A DNA stretch of 64,000 nucleotides from Streptomyces sp. A1136. GTDB taxonomy: Bacteria; Actinomycetota; Actinomycetes; Streptomycetales; Streptomycetaceae. The DNA lies in assembly GCF_004795055.1 (NCBI RefSeq), contig NZ_SSBJ01000002.1, positions 62,001-126,000 on the forward strand, given 5' to 3'. The notes beneath the pieces are model-generated. The model did no database searches. It worked only from the letters and a program-made list of their open reading frames with translations, and was not told the DNA's origin. Below are positions 9,117 through 17,545 of the stretch, piece by piece (positions within the stretch are counted from its first letter, which is position 1; each line of letters starts with the position of its first letter). The translations under genes and the position numbers were made by a program.

Positions 9117-9797
9117 ATGGAAGCGGTGCTCGCGCGGATGCGCGCCCTGGACGAGCGGCTGCCCGCGCAGGACGGTGTCGCCGTCTTCAACCGGGTCTAC
9201 CTGACGGTGACGGAGACGCTCCAGCGGCGCGTCCGGGACGGGGACTTCCCCGCGCCGCGCCGGGCCCAGACCCTGGCGGTCCGCTTCGCCGAGCGCTACC
9301 TGGCGGCGGTGGAGGCCGATCGCGCCCCCGCCTGCTGGCGGCCCCTGCTCCAGTACCGCCGCCACCCCGGCGTCCGTCCGCTCCAGCACGCGCTGGCCGG
9401 GATCAACGCGCACATCGGTCACGACCTCGCGCTGGCGGTGGTCGCCACCTGCCACCGACTCCGCTGCGAACCGGGGGCCCTGGAAGCGGACTTCGACCGG
9501 GTCGGGGACGTACTGGTCTCACTGGAGGAGCGCATCCGCGAGGACCTGATGCCCGGCCCCGACCTGCTGGAGGTCGCCGACCCGCTGACGCACCTGCTGG
9601 GCTCCTGGAGCCTGGACCGCGCCCGCTCGGGCGCCTGGGCGGCGGCCCGTCTCCTGTGGACGTTGCGCCGCTCGCCGGAACTGGCCGAGGAGTTCCGCGA
9701 ATCCCTCGACGCGGGCGTCGGCCTGGTGGGCCGTTGCCTGCTCACCCCGATGTCCCTCAGGCCCCGGGCGGCCCTGGCCTTCGCCGCCCGGGCATGA
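9117..9797 (+). CDS. DUF5995-like conserved protein of unknown function
   Basis: A 226-residue soluble protein with no signal peptide. The central LQHALAGINAHIGHDLALAV stretch (His-rich, about residues 89-108) resembles what I remember of DUF5995. The N-terminus contains VFNRVYLTVTETLQRRV. The rest is predicted helical (LEERIREDLMPGPDLLEV; SWSLDRARSGAWAAARLLW). No function is known. No ribosome binding site precedes ATG 9117, so it may be leaderless. It ends in a terminator shared with the convergent oxidase gene. Confidence 0.8.
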   Translation: MEAVLARMRALDERLPAQDGVAVFNRVYLTVTETLQRRVRDGDFPAPRRAQTLAVRFAERYLAAVEADRAPACWRPLLQYRRHPGVRPLQHALAGINAHIGHDLALAVVATCHRLRCEPGALEADFDRVGDVLVSLEERIREDLMPGPDLLEVADPLTHLLGSWSLDRARSGAWAAARLLWTLRRSPELAEEFRESLDAGVGLVGRCLLTPMSLRPRAALAFAARA

Positions 9798-9799
9798 GA

Positions 9800-9840
9800 A
9801 CGGGCCGCCGCCGCGCCGGGGGAGCGCGGGGGCGGCCCGT
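9800..9840. terminator. Bidirectional stem-loop between convergent genes
   Basis: The 10-bp stem ACGGGCCGCC (9800-9809) pairs exactly with 9831-9840, leaving a GC-rich 21-nt loop that can extend the helix. It lies between the stop codons of the DUF5995-like gene (9797) and the convergent flavin oxidase (9860), so it can serve both. Confidence 0.75.
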
Positions 9841-9859
9841 GATCGGGGCCGGGGACGGG

Positions 9860-11554
9860 TCAGTCCTCGGGGAGTACGACCGGGGCGATCTCGTCGTAGA
9901 CGTCGCCGGGGCCGGGGTTGGTGGCGTCGGTGGAGCCGCCCAGGTGGTGCATCACGCCCCAGACGGCGTTGAGGGCCGTCTGGACCGCGCCCTCGGCCCA
10001 ACCCGCCGTCCAGGAGATGTCGTCGCCCGCGAGGAAGATGCCGCGCTTGTCCTCGGGGAGGCTGTCCTGCATGAAGTGGGTGAACAGGCGGCGCTGGTAG
10101 CGGTAGTGGCCCGGGAGGTTCGCCTTGAACGCGCCCATGAAGTAGGGCTCGTTCTCCCAGGACACCGTCACCGGGTTGCCGATGATGTGGCGCCGGATGT
10201 CGACCTTCGGGTAGATCTCGCCGAGGGACTTCAGCATGACCTCCATCCGCTCGTTCGCGGACAGCGGCAGCCACTTCAGGCTGTCGTCGCACCAGGTGTA
10301 CGACAGGCAGATGACGGCCGGCTGGTCGGGGCCGTTGTCCAGCAGGTAGGTGCCGCGGGTCATCCGGTCGGTCAGCGTCATCGACATGACGTCGCGGCCG
10401 GTCTCCTCGTCCTTGTCCAGCCAGAACGGCCGGTCCACCGGGATGAACAGCTTCGAGGACTCCATGTAGTGGGTCCGCTCGATCGCCGTCCAGTGGTCGA
10501 TCGGGAAGAGCGTGTCGTCGCACGCGATCTTCGACAGCAGCATCCACGACTGGGCGGTGAAGATCGCGGCCCGGTAGGTGCGGATGTCGCCGGAAGCGTC
10601 CGTGACCGTGATGCGGTTGCCGGCCGTGCGGTGCAGGCGGGTCACGGCCGGGCGCGGGGTGCCGTCGTGCAGGGAGGACAGCGAGGTGCCCTGGGCCCAG
10701 TGGACGATCTTCTCGGGCTCGCGCTCCCACATCCGCAGGGGCAGCTGCTGCGAGCCGCCGACGATGCCGCGGTGGTGGTCGTCCGCCTCGGTGTAGACGA
10801 CGCGCAGGATCTCCAGGATGGAGTTCGGGAAGTCGGTGTCCCAACCACCGGTGCCGAAGCCGACCTGGCCGAAGATCTCGCGCTTGCGGAAGGACTGGAA
10901 GGCCTCGGACTTGCAGAGGAAGCCGTAGAAGGTCTCGTCGTCGAGCTTCTCGACGAGCTTCGCCCAGATCTCGCGGATGCGCGGGACGTCCCGCTCGCGC
11001 ATCGCGGTGTTCATGTCGGAGAAGTCGGCGCCCTCCTCCAGACAGGCGTTCCACGCGGCGGACACGTCGCGGTAGACCTGCGGGAGGTCGGCGATGGTCT
11101 CGGCGTAGTGGGTCTCGCCCTTGAGATCGACGACCGTCGAGGGGGTGGCCTCGGCGAGCGGGTTCGGGAAGGGCTCCGTGACCAGGCCGACGAGGTCGAT
11201 GTAGTGCTGGAGGGCGGTGGAGGACGGCGGGAAGCGCATCGCGCCCATCTCGGCCGTGAGACCGTCCGTGCCCGGGCCGTCGAACCCGACGGTCCGCAGC
11301 CTGCCGCCGATCTGGTCGGCCTCGTACACGACGGGCTTGAGGCCCATCTTCATCAGCTCGTAGGCGGAGATGATGCCGGACAGCCCGCCGCCGATGACGG
11401 CGACCTCGGTGCCGTGTTCGGTCGCCGGTACCTGACCGAGCCCCGCCGGGTGGGCGAGGAAGTCGTCGTACGCGTACGGGAAGTCCGGACCGAACATGGT
11501 GATCGGGGGCTGTCCGTCGCTGTGCGGGACGGCGGTGGGCACCGTGGACGTCAT
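9860..11554 (-). CDS. Flavin-dependent L-amino-acid oxidase / amino-acid 2-monooxygenase
   Basis: A 564-residue FAD amine-oxidase-family enzyme. The dinucleotide-binding motif VAVIGGGLSGIISAYELMK begins near residue 50. AEMGAMRFPPS near residue 117 matches the substrate-carboxylate Arg motif (GAMRFP) of L-amino-acid oxidases and of lysine, arginine and tryptophan 2-monooxygenases. The C-terminal FAD motif is SWTAGWAEGAVQTALNAVWG. AAGGAG precedes the ATG. It lies 59 nt downstream of a nitrilase-family amidase gene on the same strand. In the known 2-monooxygenase pathways the flavoenzyme makes an amide that such a hydrolase cleaves. The substrate (Lys, Arg, Trp or Phe) cannot be fixed from sequence; plain oxidase activity remains possible. 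Confidence 0.85.
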   Translation of the reverse strand: MTSTVPTAVPHSDGQPPITMFGPDFPYAYDDFLAHPAGLGQVPATEHGTEVAVIGGGLSGIISAYELMKMGLKPVVYEADQIGGRLRTVGFDGPGTDGLTAEMGAMRFPPSSTALQHYIDLVGLVTEPFPNPLAEATPSTVVDLKGETHYAETIADLPQVYRDVSAAWNACLEEGADFSDMNTAMRERDVPRIREIWAKLVEKLDDETFYGFLCKSEAFQSFRKREIFGQVGFGTGGWDTDFPNSILEILRVVYTEADDHHRGIVGGSQQLPLRMWEREPEKIVHWAQGTSLSSLHDGTPRPAVTRLHRTAGNRITVTDASGDIRTYRAAIFTAQSWMLLSKIACDDTLFPIDHWTAIERTHYMESSKLFIPVDRPFWLDKDEETGRDVMSMTLTDRMTRGTYLLDNGPDQPAVICLSYTWCDDSLKWLPLSANERMEVMLKSLGEIYPKVDIRRHIIGNPVTVSWENEPYFMGAFKANLPGHYRYQRRLFTHFMQDSLPEDKRGIFLAGDDISWTAGWAEGAVQTALNAVWGVMHHLGGSTDATNPGPGDVYDEIAPVVLPED

Positions 11555-11613
11555 GGGGTACGGCTCCTTGCGAACGGACTGTGGCAGGTGGGGCGGGCGG
11601 GGAGGGGGAGGGC

Positions 11614-12414
11614 TCAGACGAGGGAGGCGTAGAGCCCGGGGCGGCGGTCGCGCAGGTACGGGTTGGTCTCGCGCGAGACCCGCAGCAGCTCGGGGTCCAC
11701 GTCACCGAGGACCAGCTCCTCGCCCCGGCCGGCCCGCGTGCGGGTGACCCCGTCGGGACTGGCCAGGCAGCTGAGGCCGACGAACTCGAACTCGCCCTCG
11801 GGACCGGTGCGGTTGACGTACGCCACGTACATCTGGTTCTCGAAGGCCCGTACCGGTACCAGCTGTTCGGCGACGAACTGGAACGGGTGCATCTGCGCGG
11901 TCGGAACCAGGAGGAGGTCGGTCCCGGCGAGCGCGTGGGCCCGGACGTTCTCGGGGAACTCCACGTCATAACAGATCATGACGCCGACGCGGAGGCCGTT
12001 CAGGTCCGCCTGGACGACGGGGGTGTCGCCGGGGGTGAAGGCGTCCTGTTCGAAGCAGCCGAAGAGATGCGTCTTGCGGTAGTTCGCGAGCGCGGTCCCA
12101 TCGGGGCCGATGAGCTGCGCCGAGTTGTACACCGCCTCGCCCGCCCGCTCGGGGTAGCCGTACAGGACGGCGACACCGTGGCGGCGGGCGATCTCGCCGA
12201 TGGCGACGGCGGACGGGCCGTCGGCCGGTTCGGCGAGCGCGGGGATGTCCTGGAGGTCCAGCGCGTAGCCGGTCAGGAACATCTCCGAGGTCACGAGGAG
12301 CCCGGCCCCGCCCTGTGCGGCGCGCGCCGCGGCCTCGTCGAGCCTCTTGAGGTTCTCGGCGGGGTGGCCGAGGACTCCGGAGCTCTGGAGGAGAGCGGTG
12401 CGCAGCGGGGGCAT
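11614..12414 (-). CDS. Nitrilase-superfamily carbon-nitrogen hydrolase (amidase)
   Basis: A 266-residue C-N hydrolase with the full catalytic triad: Glu in TSEMFLTGY (about residue 44), Lys in NYRKTHLFG (about 111) and Cys in VGVMICYDVEFPE (about 146). Such enzymes hydrolyse omega-amides, 5-aminovaleramide, 4-guanidinobutyramide or N-carbamoyl compounds. AGAGG precedes the ATG. It is the first gene of a two-gene operon with the flavin oxidase. The pairing suggests that it cleaves the amide made by an amino-acid 2-monooxygenase. The probable operator region is at 12491-12551. Confidence 0.88.
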   Translation of the reverse strand: MPPLRTALLQSSGVLGHPAENLKRLDEAAARAAQGGAGLLVTSEMFLTGYALDLQDIPALAEPADGPSAVAIGEIARRHGVAVLYGYPERAGEAVYNSAQLIGPDGTALANYRKTHLFGCFEQDAFTPGDTPVVQADLNGLRVGVMICYDVEFPENVRAHALAGTDLLLVPTAQMHPFQFVAEQLVPVRAFENQMYVAYVNRTGPEGEFEFVGLSCLASPDGVTRTRAGRGEELVLGDVDPELLRVSRETNPYLRDRRPGLYASLV

Positions 12415-12861
12415 GGGCGTACCTCTGTGACGGGTGGGGAGGGCGTCCTTAGACGGTACGTTCGTCCGTTCGACCGCGACAAGACGTGTCCGTTGCGCTC
12501 GGAGCATCGATTCGTTGCGTGTTTCGCGGCTGTCGCGGAGATTCGTTGCACGGCCGCTGTGCGGCCCTGGTGTCCGACCCGTCTCGGGCCGCTGTCGGGT
12601 CCCGTCGTCGCGGCGGCGCGGGCGCGCGAAGGGCGCGGGTACGAGGGTACGCGCGGACCCGGGTGGCGGGGAATTCCCTTGCCGGACGCCGGCCCGGCCG
12701 GCGGGTGGCGAGGGGGCTTCCGGGCCGGTGTCCCGGGCCGGGATCACCCCTCGCCCTCCCGGCCCGGGGCATAAACGGCCGCGGTGGGGCGCTGACGTCC
12801 GTGGCCGTGCCCCGCGGCGTCGTGGCGGCCCCCCGGGGCCGTCGGGCAGGCGGGCGCGCCG
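12415..12861. promoter_or_regulatory. Divergent promoter region with three phased TTGC motifs
   Basis: A 447-bp gene-free stretch between the amidase (leftward) and the GNAT gene (rightward). TTGC motifs in the context (C)GTTGC(G/A) start at 12493, 12515 and 12546, spaced 22 and 31 bp; the decamer GATTCGTTGC occurs twice (12509-12518, 12540-12549). An almost identical arrangement lies before the permease/Lrp operon. This suggests binding of an Lrp/AsnC oligomer on one DNA face. The remaining 12560-12860 part is very GC-rich; I see no gene in it. Confidence 0.5.
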
Positions 12862-13725
12862 ATGCCGCACGCCCCCGACCCGAAGGACCCGCCGCCCATG
12901 GCCCCCGACTGGGACACCCTCACCGCCACCGACGTCGCCCACCCCCTGGACAACCCGGTCTGGGCCGCCCTCGCGGGCACGCACCGCGACTACGCCGAGG
13001 TGGTCGGACGCGCGGCCCGCTACCTGCCGGACGCCAACCCCTTCGCGGCCCTCGCCGATCCGGCGGACCCGCGGGCGTGGGCGGACCTGGCGGCCCTCGT
13101 CGGCCCCGGCCGGGAGGTCTGGCTCACCGGTCTGCCGACCCCGCCCGAAGGCTGGGAGACGGTGCGTTCCATACCGGGCGTGCAGTTGGACGGCAGCGCG
13201 GTGCGGGCCGAGGCCGACCCCGAGGCGGTCCGGCTGGGGCCGGCCGACGTGGCCGAGATGCTGGAGCTGGTGCGCCTGACCGAGCCGGGCCCGTTCGCCC
13301 CGCGCACCGTGGAACTGGGCACGTACCTCGGGATACGGCGCGGCGGCCGCCTGGTCGCGATGGCCGGCGAGCGGATGCGACCGCCCGGCTGGTCGGAGAT
13401 CAGCGCGGTGTGCACCCGTCCCGACCACCGGGGCGAGGGACTGGCCGGGCGGCTGGTACGCGCGGTGGCCGCGGCGGTCCGCGAACGCGGGGACGTGCCC
13501 TTCCTGCACGCGGCCGCCGCCAACACCGGCGCGATCCGGCTGTACCGGTCGATGGGGTTCGTCCTGCGCCGCGAGCCGGTGTTCATCGGGCTGCGCACCC
13601 CCGGCGTCGCTCCGGAGACGTCCCCGGGCGGCGCGGGAGCGGACCCGGCGCCGCCGAGCGGGGATGCGGGGATTCCCGTACGGGAGAACGGGTTTCAGGG
13701 GACGGGGAAGGGTCACACGCGCTGA
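12862..13725 (+). CDS. GNAT-family N-acetyltransferase (FR47-like)
   Basis: A 287-residue protein. The N-terminal half (about 10-130) is a variable region. The C-terminal GNAT fold has acetyl-CoA-binding ISAVCTRPDHRGEGLAGRLV (motif A, Arg/Gln-x-x-Gly-x-Gly/Ala type) and ends with NTGAIRLYRSMGFVLRREP (motif B). The substrate is unknown. ATG 12862 and ATG 12898 are both possible; the second has GAAGGA 10 nt upstream. The last 30 residues are Pro/Gly-rich and probably disordered. A WhiB-like gene follows 31 nt later. Confidence 0.85.
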   Translation: MPHAPDPKDPPPMAPDWDTLTATDVAHPLDNPVWAALAGTHRDYAEVVGRAARYLPDANPFAALADPADPRAWADLAALVGPGREVWLTGLPTPPEGWETVRSIPGVQLDGSAVRAEADPEAVRLGPADVAEMLELVRLTEPGPFAPRTVELGTYLGIRRGGRLVAMAGERMRPPGWSEISAVCTRPDHRGEGLAGRLVRAVAAAVRERGDVPFLHAAAANTGAIRLYRSMGFVLRREPVFIGLRTPGVAPETSPGGAGADPAPPSGDAGIPVRENGFQGTGKGHTR

Positions 13726-13756
13726 TACCGACGACTTCCCACGGAAAGGAACCGCC

Positions 13757-14047
13757 ATGTCCGACGTCTCCCGCCTGCCGGGTTCCGCCCACCACTACTG
13801 GCAGTGGCAGACCCGTGCCGCCTGTCGGGACCTGGGTTCCGGCCGGTTCTTCCACCCCGCCGGGGAGCGGGGCGAGGACCGCGAGGTCCGGGACGAGGCG
13901 GCCAAGCGCGTCTGCGCCGGATGCCCGGTGCGCGCGGCCTGCCTGGAACACGCGCTGACGACCCGCGAGCCGTTCGGGGTGTGGGGCGGCCTCACGGAGG
14001 AGGAGCGCCGCGCCCTGCTGGACGAGCGCACCCCGGCCCGGGTCTGA
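13757..14047 (+). CDS. WhiB-family iron-sulfur transcriptional regulator
   Basis: A 96-residue Wbl protein. Four cysteines bind a [4Fe-4S] cluster: TRAACRDL, VCAGCPV (CxxC) and AACLEHAL. The GVWGGLTEEERR turn and a basic C-terminus (short here) follow. Wbl proteins bind the principal sigma factor and respond to redox or NO. AAAGGA precedes the ATG. It is probably co-transcribed with the GNAT gene. The short C-terminal basic tail makes the exact Wbl subclass unclear. Confidence 0.92.
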   Translation: MSDVSRLPGSAHHYWQWQTRAACRDLGSGRFFHPAGERGEDREVRDEAAKRVCAGCPVRAACLEHALTTREPFGVWGGLTEEERRALLDERTPARV

Positions 14048-14119
14048 GAACACCCCGCGGGCCGGAAGAAGCCGCGCGTGGGAGCACCCCGCGGCGGAGG
14101 GGACCGGGCGCCCGAGGGC

Positions 14120-14575
14120 TCAGGCGGGGGCGCCGGAGGTGAAGCGGCGCAGCAGCGGGGAGAGCACCAGGACCGACTTGGTGCGCTCCACGAAGGGCTC
14201 TCCCGCGATGCGCTCCAGCACCCGCTCGAAGTGGCGCATGTCGGAGGCGAAGATCTGGACGAGGGCGTCCGCGTCGCCGGTGACGGTCGACGCGGACACC
14301 ACCTCGGGATACCGCTCCAGGCCTCGCCGGATGTCGTCCGGCGAGGTGTTGTGGCGACAGTAGATCTCGATGAAGCCCTCGGTCTCCCAGCCCATGGCGG
14401 CCGGGTCGACGCGGACGGTGAAGCCGGTGATGGCCCCTTCCGCGCGCAGCCGGTCCACGCGCCGCTTCACGGCGGGGGCGGAGAGCCCGACCTCGGAGCC
14501 GATGTCCGCGTAGGAACGCCGGGCGTCCTCGGCGAGGGCGTGCACGATGCGTTCGTCGAGATCGTTCAGTCGCAC
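14120..14575 (-). CDS. Lrp/AsnC-family transcriptional regulator
   Basis: A 151-residue regulator with an N-terminal winged helix-turn-helix (LNDLDERIVHALAEDARRSY; ADIGSEVGLSAPAVKRRVDR) and a C-terminal RAM ligand-binding domain (about 70-150). Lrp proteins sense amino acids. GTG 14575 gives the usual length; the longer frame overlaps the permease gene. It starts 10 nt after the APC permease stop, so the two are one operon. It is the likely regulator of that operon and of the oxidase/amidase operon through the matching TTGC arrays. Confidence 0.9.
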   Translation of the reverse strand: MRLNDLDERIVHALAEDARRSYADIGSEVGLSAPAVKRRVDRLRAEGAITGFTVRVDPAAMGWETEGFIEIYCRHNTSPDDIRRGLERYPEVVSASTVTGDADALVQIFASDMRHFERVLERIAGEPFVERTKSVLVLSPLLRRFTSGAPA

Positions 14576-14585
14576 TGCGGGTGGA

Positions 14586-16040
14586 TCACTTTTCTGCTGT
14601 GGCCAGTCGGGAGCGGCGGATGCCGTACAGGAAGTAGACCACGAGGCCGACGGCCATCCAGACACCGAACGCGACCCACGTGGCGCCCGGCAGGCTGTAC
14701 ATCATGTACGCGCAGGCGAGGAAGCCGAGGATCGGCGTCACCGGGAAGAGCGCCACCTTGAAGGTGCGCGGCATGTCGGGCTTGGTGCGGCGCAGGATGA
14801 CGACGGCCACGTTGACCAGGGCGAAGGCGAAGAGCGTGCCGATGCTGGTGGCGTTCGCGAGCTCGCCCAGCGGGATGAAGGCGGCGAGGGCGCCGCAGAA
14901 GAGCGAGACGATCACCACGTTGGCGCGGGGCGCGCCGGTCTTGGCGTCGACCTTGGCGAAGACCTTGGGGACGAGGCCGTCGCGGGACATCGCGAAGAGG
15001 ATGCGGGTCTGGCCGTAGAGCACGGCGAAGACGACGGAGGCGATGGCGACGACCGCGCCGGCGGCGAGGACGACGCCCCAGACGCTGGTGCCGGTCACGT
15101 TGGTCATGATCTGGGCGAGCGCGGCCTCGGTGCCCGCGAAGTCCTTCCACGGCATGGCGCCGACGGCGACGAAGGCGACGAGGACGTACAGGATCGTGAC
15201 GATGCCCAGGGAGAGCATGATCGCGCGCGGCAGGTCCTTCTTCGGGTTCTTGGCTTCCTCACCGGCGGTGGAGGCGGCGTCGAAGCCGATGTAGGAGAAG
15301 AAGAGCGTGGAGGCGGCGGCGCTGATGCCGGTGACGCCGAGCGGGGCCAGCGGGGTGTAGTTGCCGGACTTGATGCCCATGACGCCGATGCCGATGAAGA
15401 GCACGAGCGTCACGATCTTCACGCCGACCATGATCGAGTTGATCGTGGCGCTCTCCTTGGCGCCGCGCATCAGGAAGACCATGGCGAGCAGGACGACGAT
15501 CAGCGCGGGCAGGTTGATCCAGCCGCCCTCGCCCATCGGGGCCGCGATCTTCTCGGGGAGGGTGACGCCTATGGTCCCGTCGAGCAGCTCGTTGAGGTAC
15601 TGGCCCCAGCCGACGGCGACGGCCGCGACGGACACCGCGTACTCCAGGACCAGGCACCAGCCGCAGATCCAGGCGACGAACTCGCCCATGGTGGCGTAGG
15701 AGTACGAGTACGAGGACCCGGAGACCGGGACGGAACCGGCCAGCTCGGCGTAGGACAGGGCCGAGAACAGGGCGGTGAGGCCCGCGATGACGAAGGAGAT
15801 CGTCACGGCCGGGCCCGCCTTGGGGGCGGCCTCGCCGAGGACGACGAAGATGCCGGTGCCCAGGGTGGCGCCGATGCTGATCATGGTCAGCTGCCACATG
15901 GTGAGCGAGCGGCGCAGGGAGCCGCCCTCACCCTGGCCGCCCTCGGCGACCAGCTGCTCGACCGGCTTGCGGCGCAGCAAAGGATGGGCAGGCTTGCTGG
16001 GCTCGGACGTGAGCGGTGGCGCCTGGCCGGTTTCGAGCAC
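14586..16040 (-). CDS. APC-family amino acid permease
   Basis: A 484-residue amino acid/polyamine/cation permease of the cationic-amino-acid (YfnA/CAT-like) subgroup. TM1 carries MISIGATLGTGIFVVLGEAA. SYAELAGSVPVSGSSYSYSY is the conserved substrate-region motif, and IGFDAASTAGEEAKNPKKDL is characteristic of CAT-type permeases; about 12 membrane segments are visible. GTG 16040 is preceded by AAAGGAG at a good distance. It shares an operon with the Lrp regulator. A cationic substrate such as Lys or Arg would fit the neighbouring amino-acid oxidation pair (inference). Confidence 0.9.
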   Translation of the reverse strand: MLETGQAPPLTSEPSKPAHPLLRRKPVEQLVAEGGQGEGGSLRRSLTMWQLTMISIGATLGTGIFVVLGEAAPKAGPAVTISFVIAGLTALFSALSYAELAGSVPVSGSSYSYSYATMGEFVAWICGWCLVLEYAVSVAAVAVGWGQYLNELLDGTIGVTLPEKIAAPMGEGGWINLPALIVVLLAMVFLMRGAKESATINSIMVGVKIVTLVLFIGIGVMGIKSGNYTPLAPLGVTGISAAASTLFFSYIGFDAASTAGEEAKNPKKDLPRAIMLSLGIVTILYVLVAFVAVGAMPWKDFAGTEAALAQIMTNVTGTSVWGVVLAAGAVVAIASVVFAVLYGQTRILFAMSRDGLVPKVFAKVDAKTGAPRANVVIVSLFCGALAAFIPLGELANATSIGTLFAFALVNVAVVILRRTKPDMPRTFKVALFPVTPILGFLACAYMMYSLPGATWVAFGVWMAVGLVVYFLYGIRRSRLATAEK

Positions 16041-16411
16041 GAAAGGACTCCTTTGACACTGCGGATGGGGGACTCTCAGGCGTCGACCGCAGCGGTCCGG
16101 AGCAGGAACAGGCGAGCAGGAGCCTGCCTGGGCATGGGGGACCGCCGAGCAGGCGGTCCGCGCGCCACTCCACGTACAGCGAGTGAGCCTACGAGCTGAG
16201 TGATACCGCCCGTAATGCACCATCCTTGCACATTGGCGCACGATCGTTGCGCGGATCTGTCCCGGATGGTCCTTTGTTGCGCGCGGATGATCGATCACTG
16301 CGCAGGCCACTCCTGAGCCCCTTTTCAGGGCATGTGCCGCGCGGCGGTCGAACCCCTCCCCGGCGGGGTACGAGTCGAAGCGGTTCCCGCACCCGACGAC
16401 GGAGGCGATGC
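16041..16411. promoter_or_regulatory. Divergent promoter region with three phased TTGC motifs
   Basis: A 371-bp gene-free stretch between the permease/Lrp operon (leftward) and the GDSL esterase (rightward). TTGC motifs start at 16226, 16247 and 16277, spaced 21 and 30 bp, all in the same orientation as the array at 12493-12546. The surrounding 16200-16310 segment is AT-richer than its flanks. No ORF is supported here. Confidence 0.5.
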
Positions 16412-17428
16412 GTGAGAGCAGTGAGCGGCGCGGACGACACCTGGCAGGACCCGGGGCCCTTCCTGCGCGGAGTGGCCTGGCTCGACGAGGGCCGTCCGGT
16501 GCGCGCCGACCCGGCGGACACCATGCGGCTGCCCTGGGACACCGGCGAGCGGGCCACGATCCCCATCGGGGTGCGGTTGGAGTTCACCGCCGGGAGCGCG
16601 CACGCCGTGGAGGTCCGGTACCGGGCGACCGTGCCCGGGCCCACCGACGCGCTGCGCGACGTCGCGCACGGCTTCGCCCTGTGGGACCGCCACGGTGTGG
16701 TCACGGAGGTGTGGACCGAGCCGGCCCCGGAGGCCGTCGTACGGATGGGACTGCCGGGCGGCGCGGGGCCGTTCACCATCCACCCGCCCGAGGCCCAGTC
16801 ACCGCTGATCCTCGGCGTGCGCGGTATCGGCGGGCCCCTCTCCCCCGCCCCGCCCGCCCCGCGCTGGGTGGTGCACGGCGACTCCATCACCGAGGGCTGG
16901 TGGTCCACGCGCCCCGCCCACGGCTGGGCCGCCGTCGCCGGGCGGGAACTGGGCTGGGACACCGTCAACCTGGGGTACGCGGGCGCCGCGCGCGGGGAAC
17001 TCGCCACGGCCGAACAGCTCGCGGGGCTCCCCGCCGACGCCCTGACCCTCGCCTTCGGCACCAACTGCTGGTCCCGCGTGCCCTTCTCCGCCCCGATGCT
17101 CTACGAGACCACGCGCGCCTTCCTCGATCTCGTACGCCAGGGGCACCCGCACACCCCGCTGCTGCTCCTGTCCCCCGTACTGCGACCCGAGGCCGAACGC
17201 GTCCCGAACCGGCTCGGCGCGACCCTGGGCGCCCTGCGCGACGCCATGGAACGCGCCGTCCGCGACCGGATCGCCGCCGGGGACGGCCGGCTGGCCCTGC
17301 TGCCGGGCCGGGACCTGCTCGGACCCGAGCACCTCGCGGACGGGCTGCACCCCAACGACGACGGACACCGGGTCCTGGGCCTCGCTGTGGTCACGGCCCT
17401 GCGGCGGGCCGGGTTCGACGCGGGATAG
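16412..17428 (+). CDS. SGNH/GDSL-family hydrolase (esterase/lipase-like)
   Basis: A 338-residue protein with an N-terminal beta-rich region (about 1-145; carbohydrate-esterase-like) and a C-terminal SGNH domain. Block I is VHGDSITEGW with nucleophile Ser, the GTNCW stretch supplies the oxyanion Asn, and the DGLHPNDDGH block supplies Asp and His. This layout resembles carbohydrate acetyl-esterases of the CE2/GDSL-2 type. No signal peptide is obvious, so it may be cytosolic. GGAGG sits 6 nt before GTG 16412. Confidence 0.85.
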   Translation: MRAVSGADDTWQDPGPFLRGVAWLDEGRPVRADPADTMRLPWDTGERATIPIGVRLEFTAGSAHAVEVRYRATVPGPTDALRDVAHGFALWDRHGVVTEVWTEPAPEAVVRMGLPGGAGPFTIHPPEAQSPLILGVRGIGGPLSPAPPAPRWVVHGDSITEGWWSTRPAHGWAAVAGRELGWDTVNLGYAGAARGELATAEQLAGLPADALTLAFGTNCWSRVPFSAPMLYETTRAFLDLVRQGHPHTPLLLLSPVLRPEAERVPNRLGATLGALRDAMERAVRDRIAAGDGRLALLPGRDLLGPEHLADGLHPNDDGHRVLGLAVVTALRRAGFDAG

Positions 17429-17545
17429 GTGAAAGAGGACACAGCGACCCGATTGAACAGGGCGTTCCCCCGACGACGTGTCCTGCACAAGTTGCCGACG
17501 CTCCGACGACGGACTCGGCGGACACCACACGTGGGAGAGATCAAC

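Noticed and set aside
12560..12860. Small ORFs before the GNAT gene
   Set aside because: Arg/Pro-rich frames without ribosome binding site or conserved pattern.
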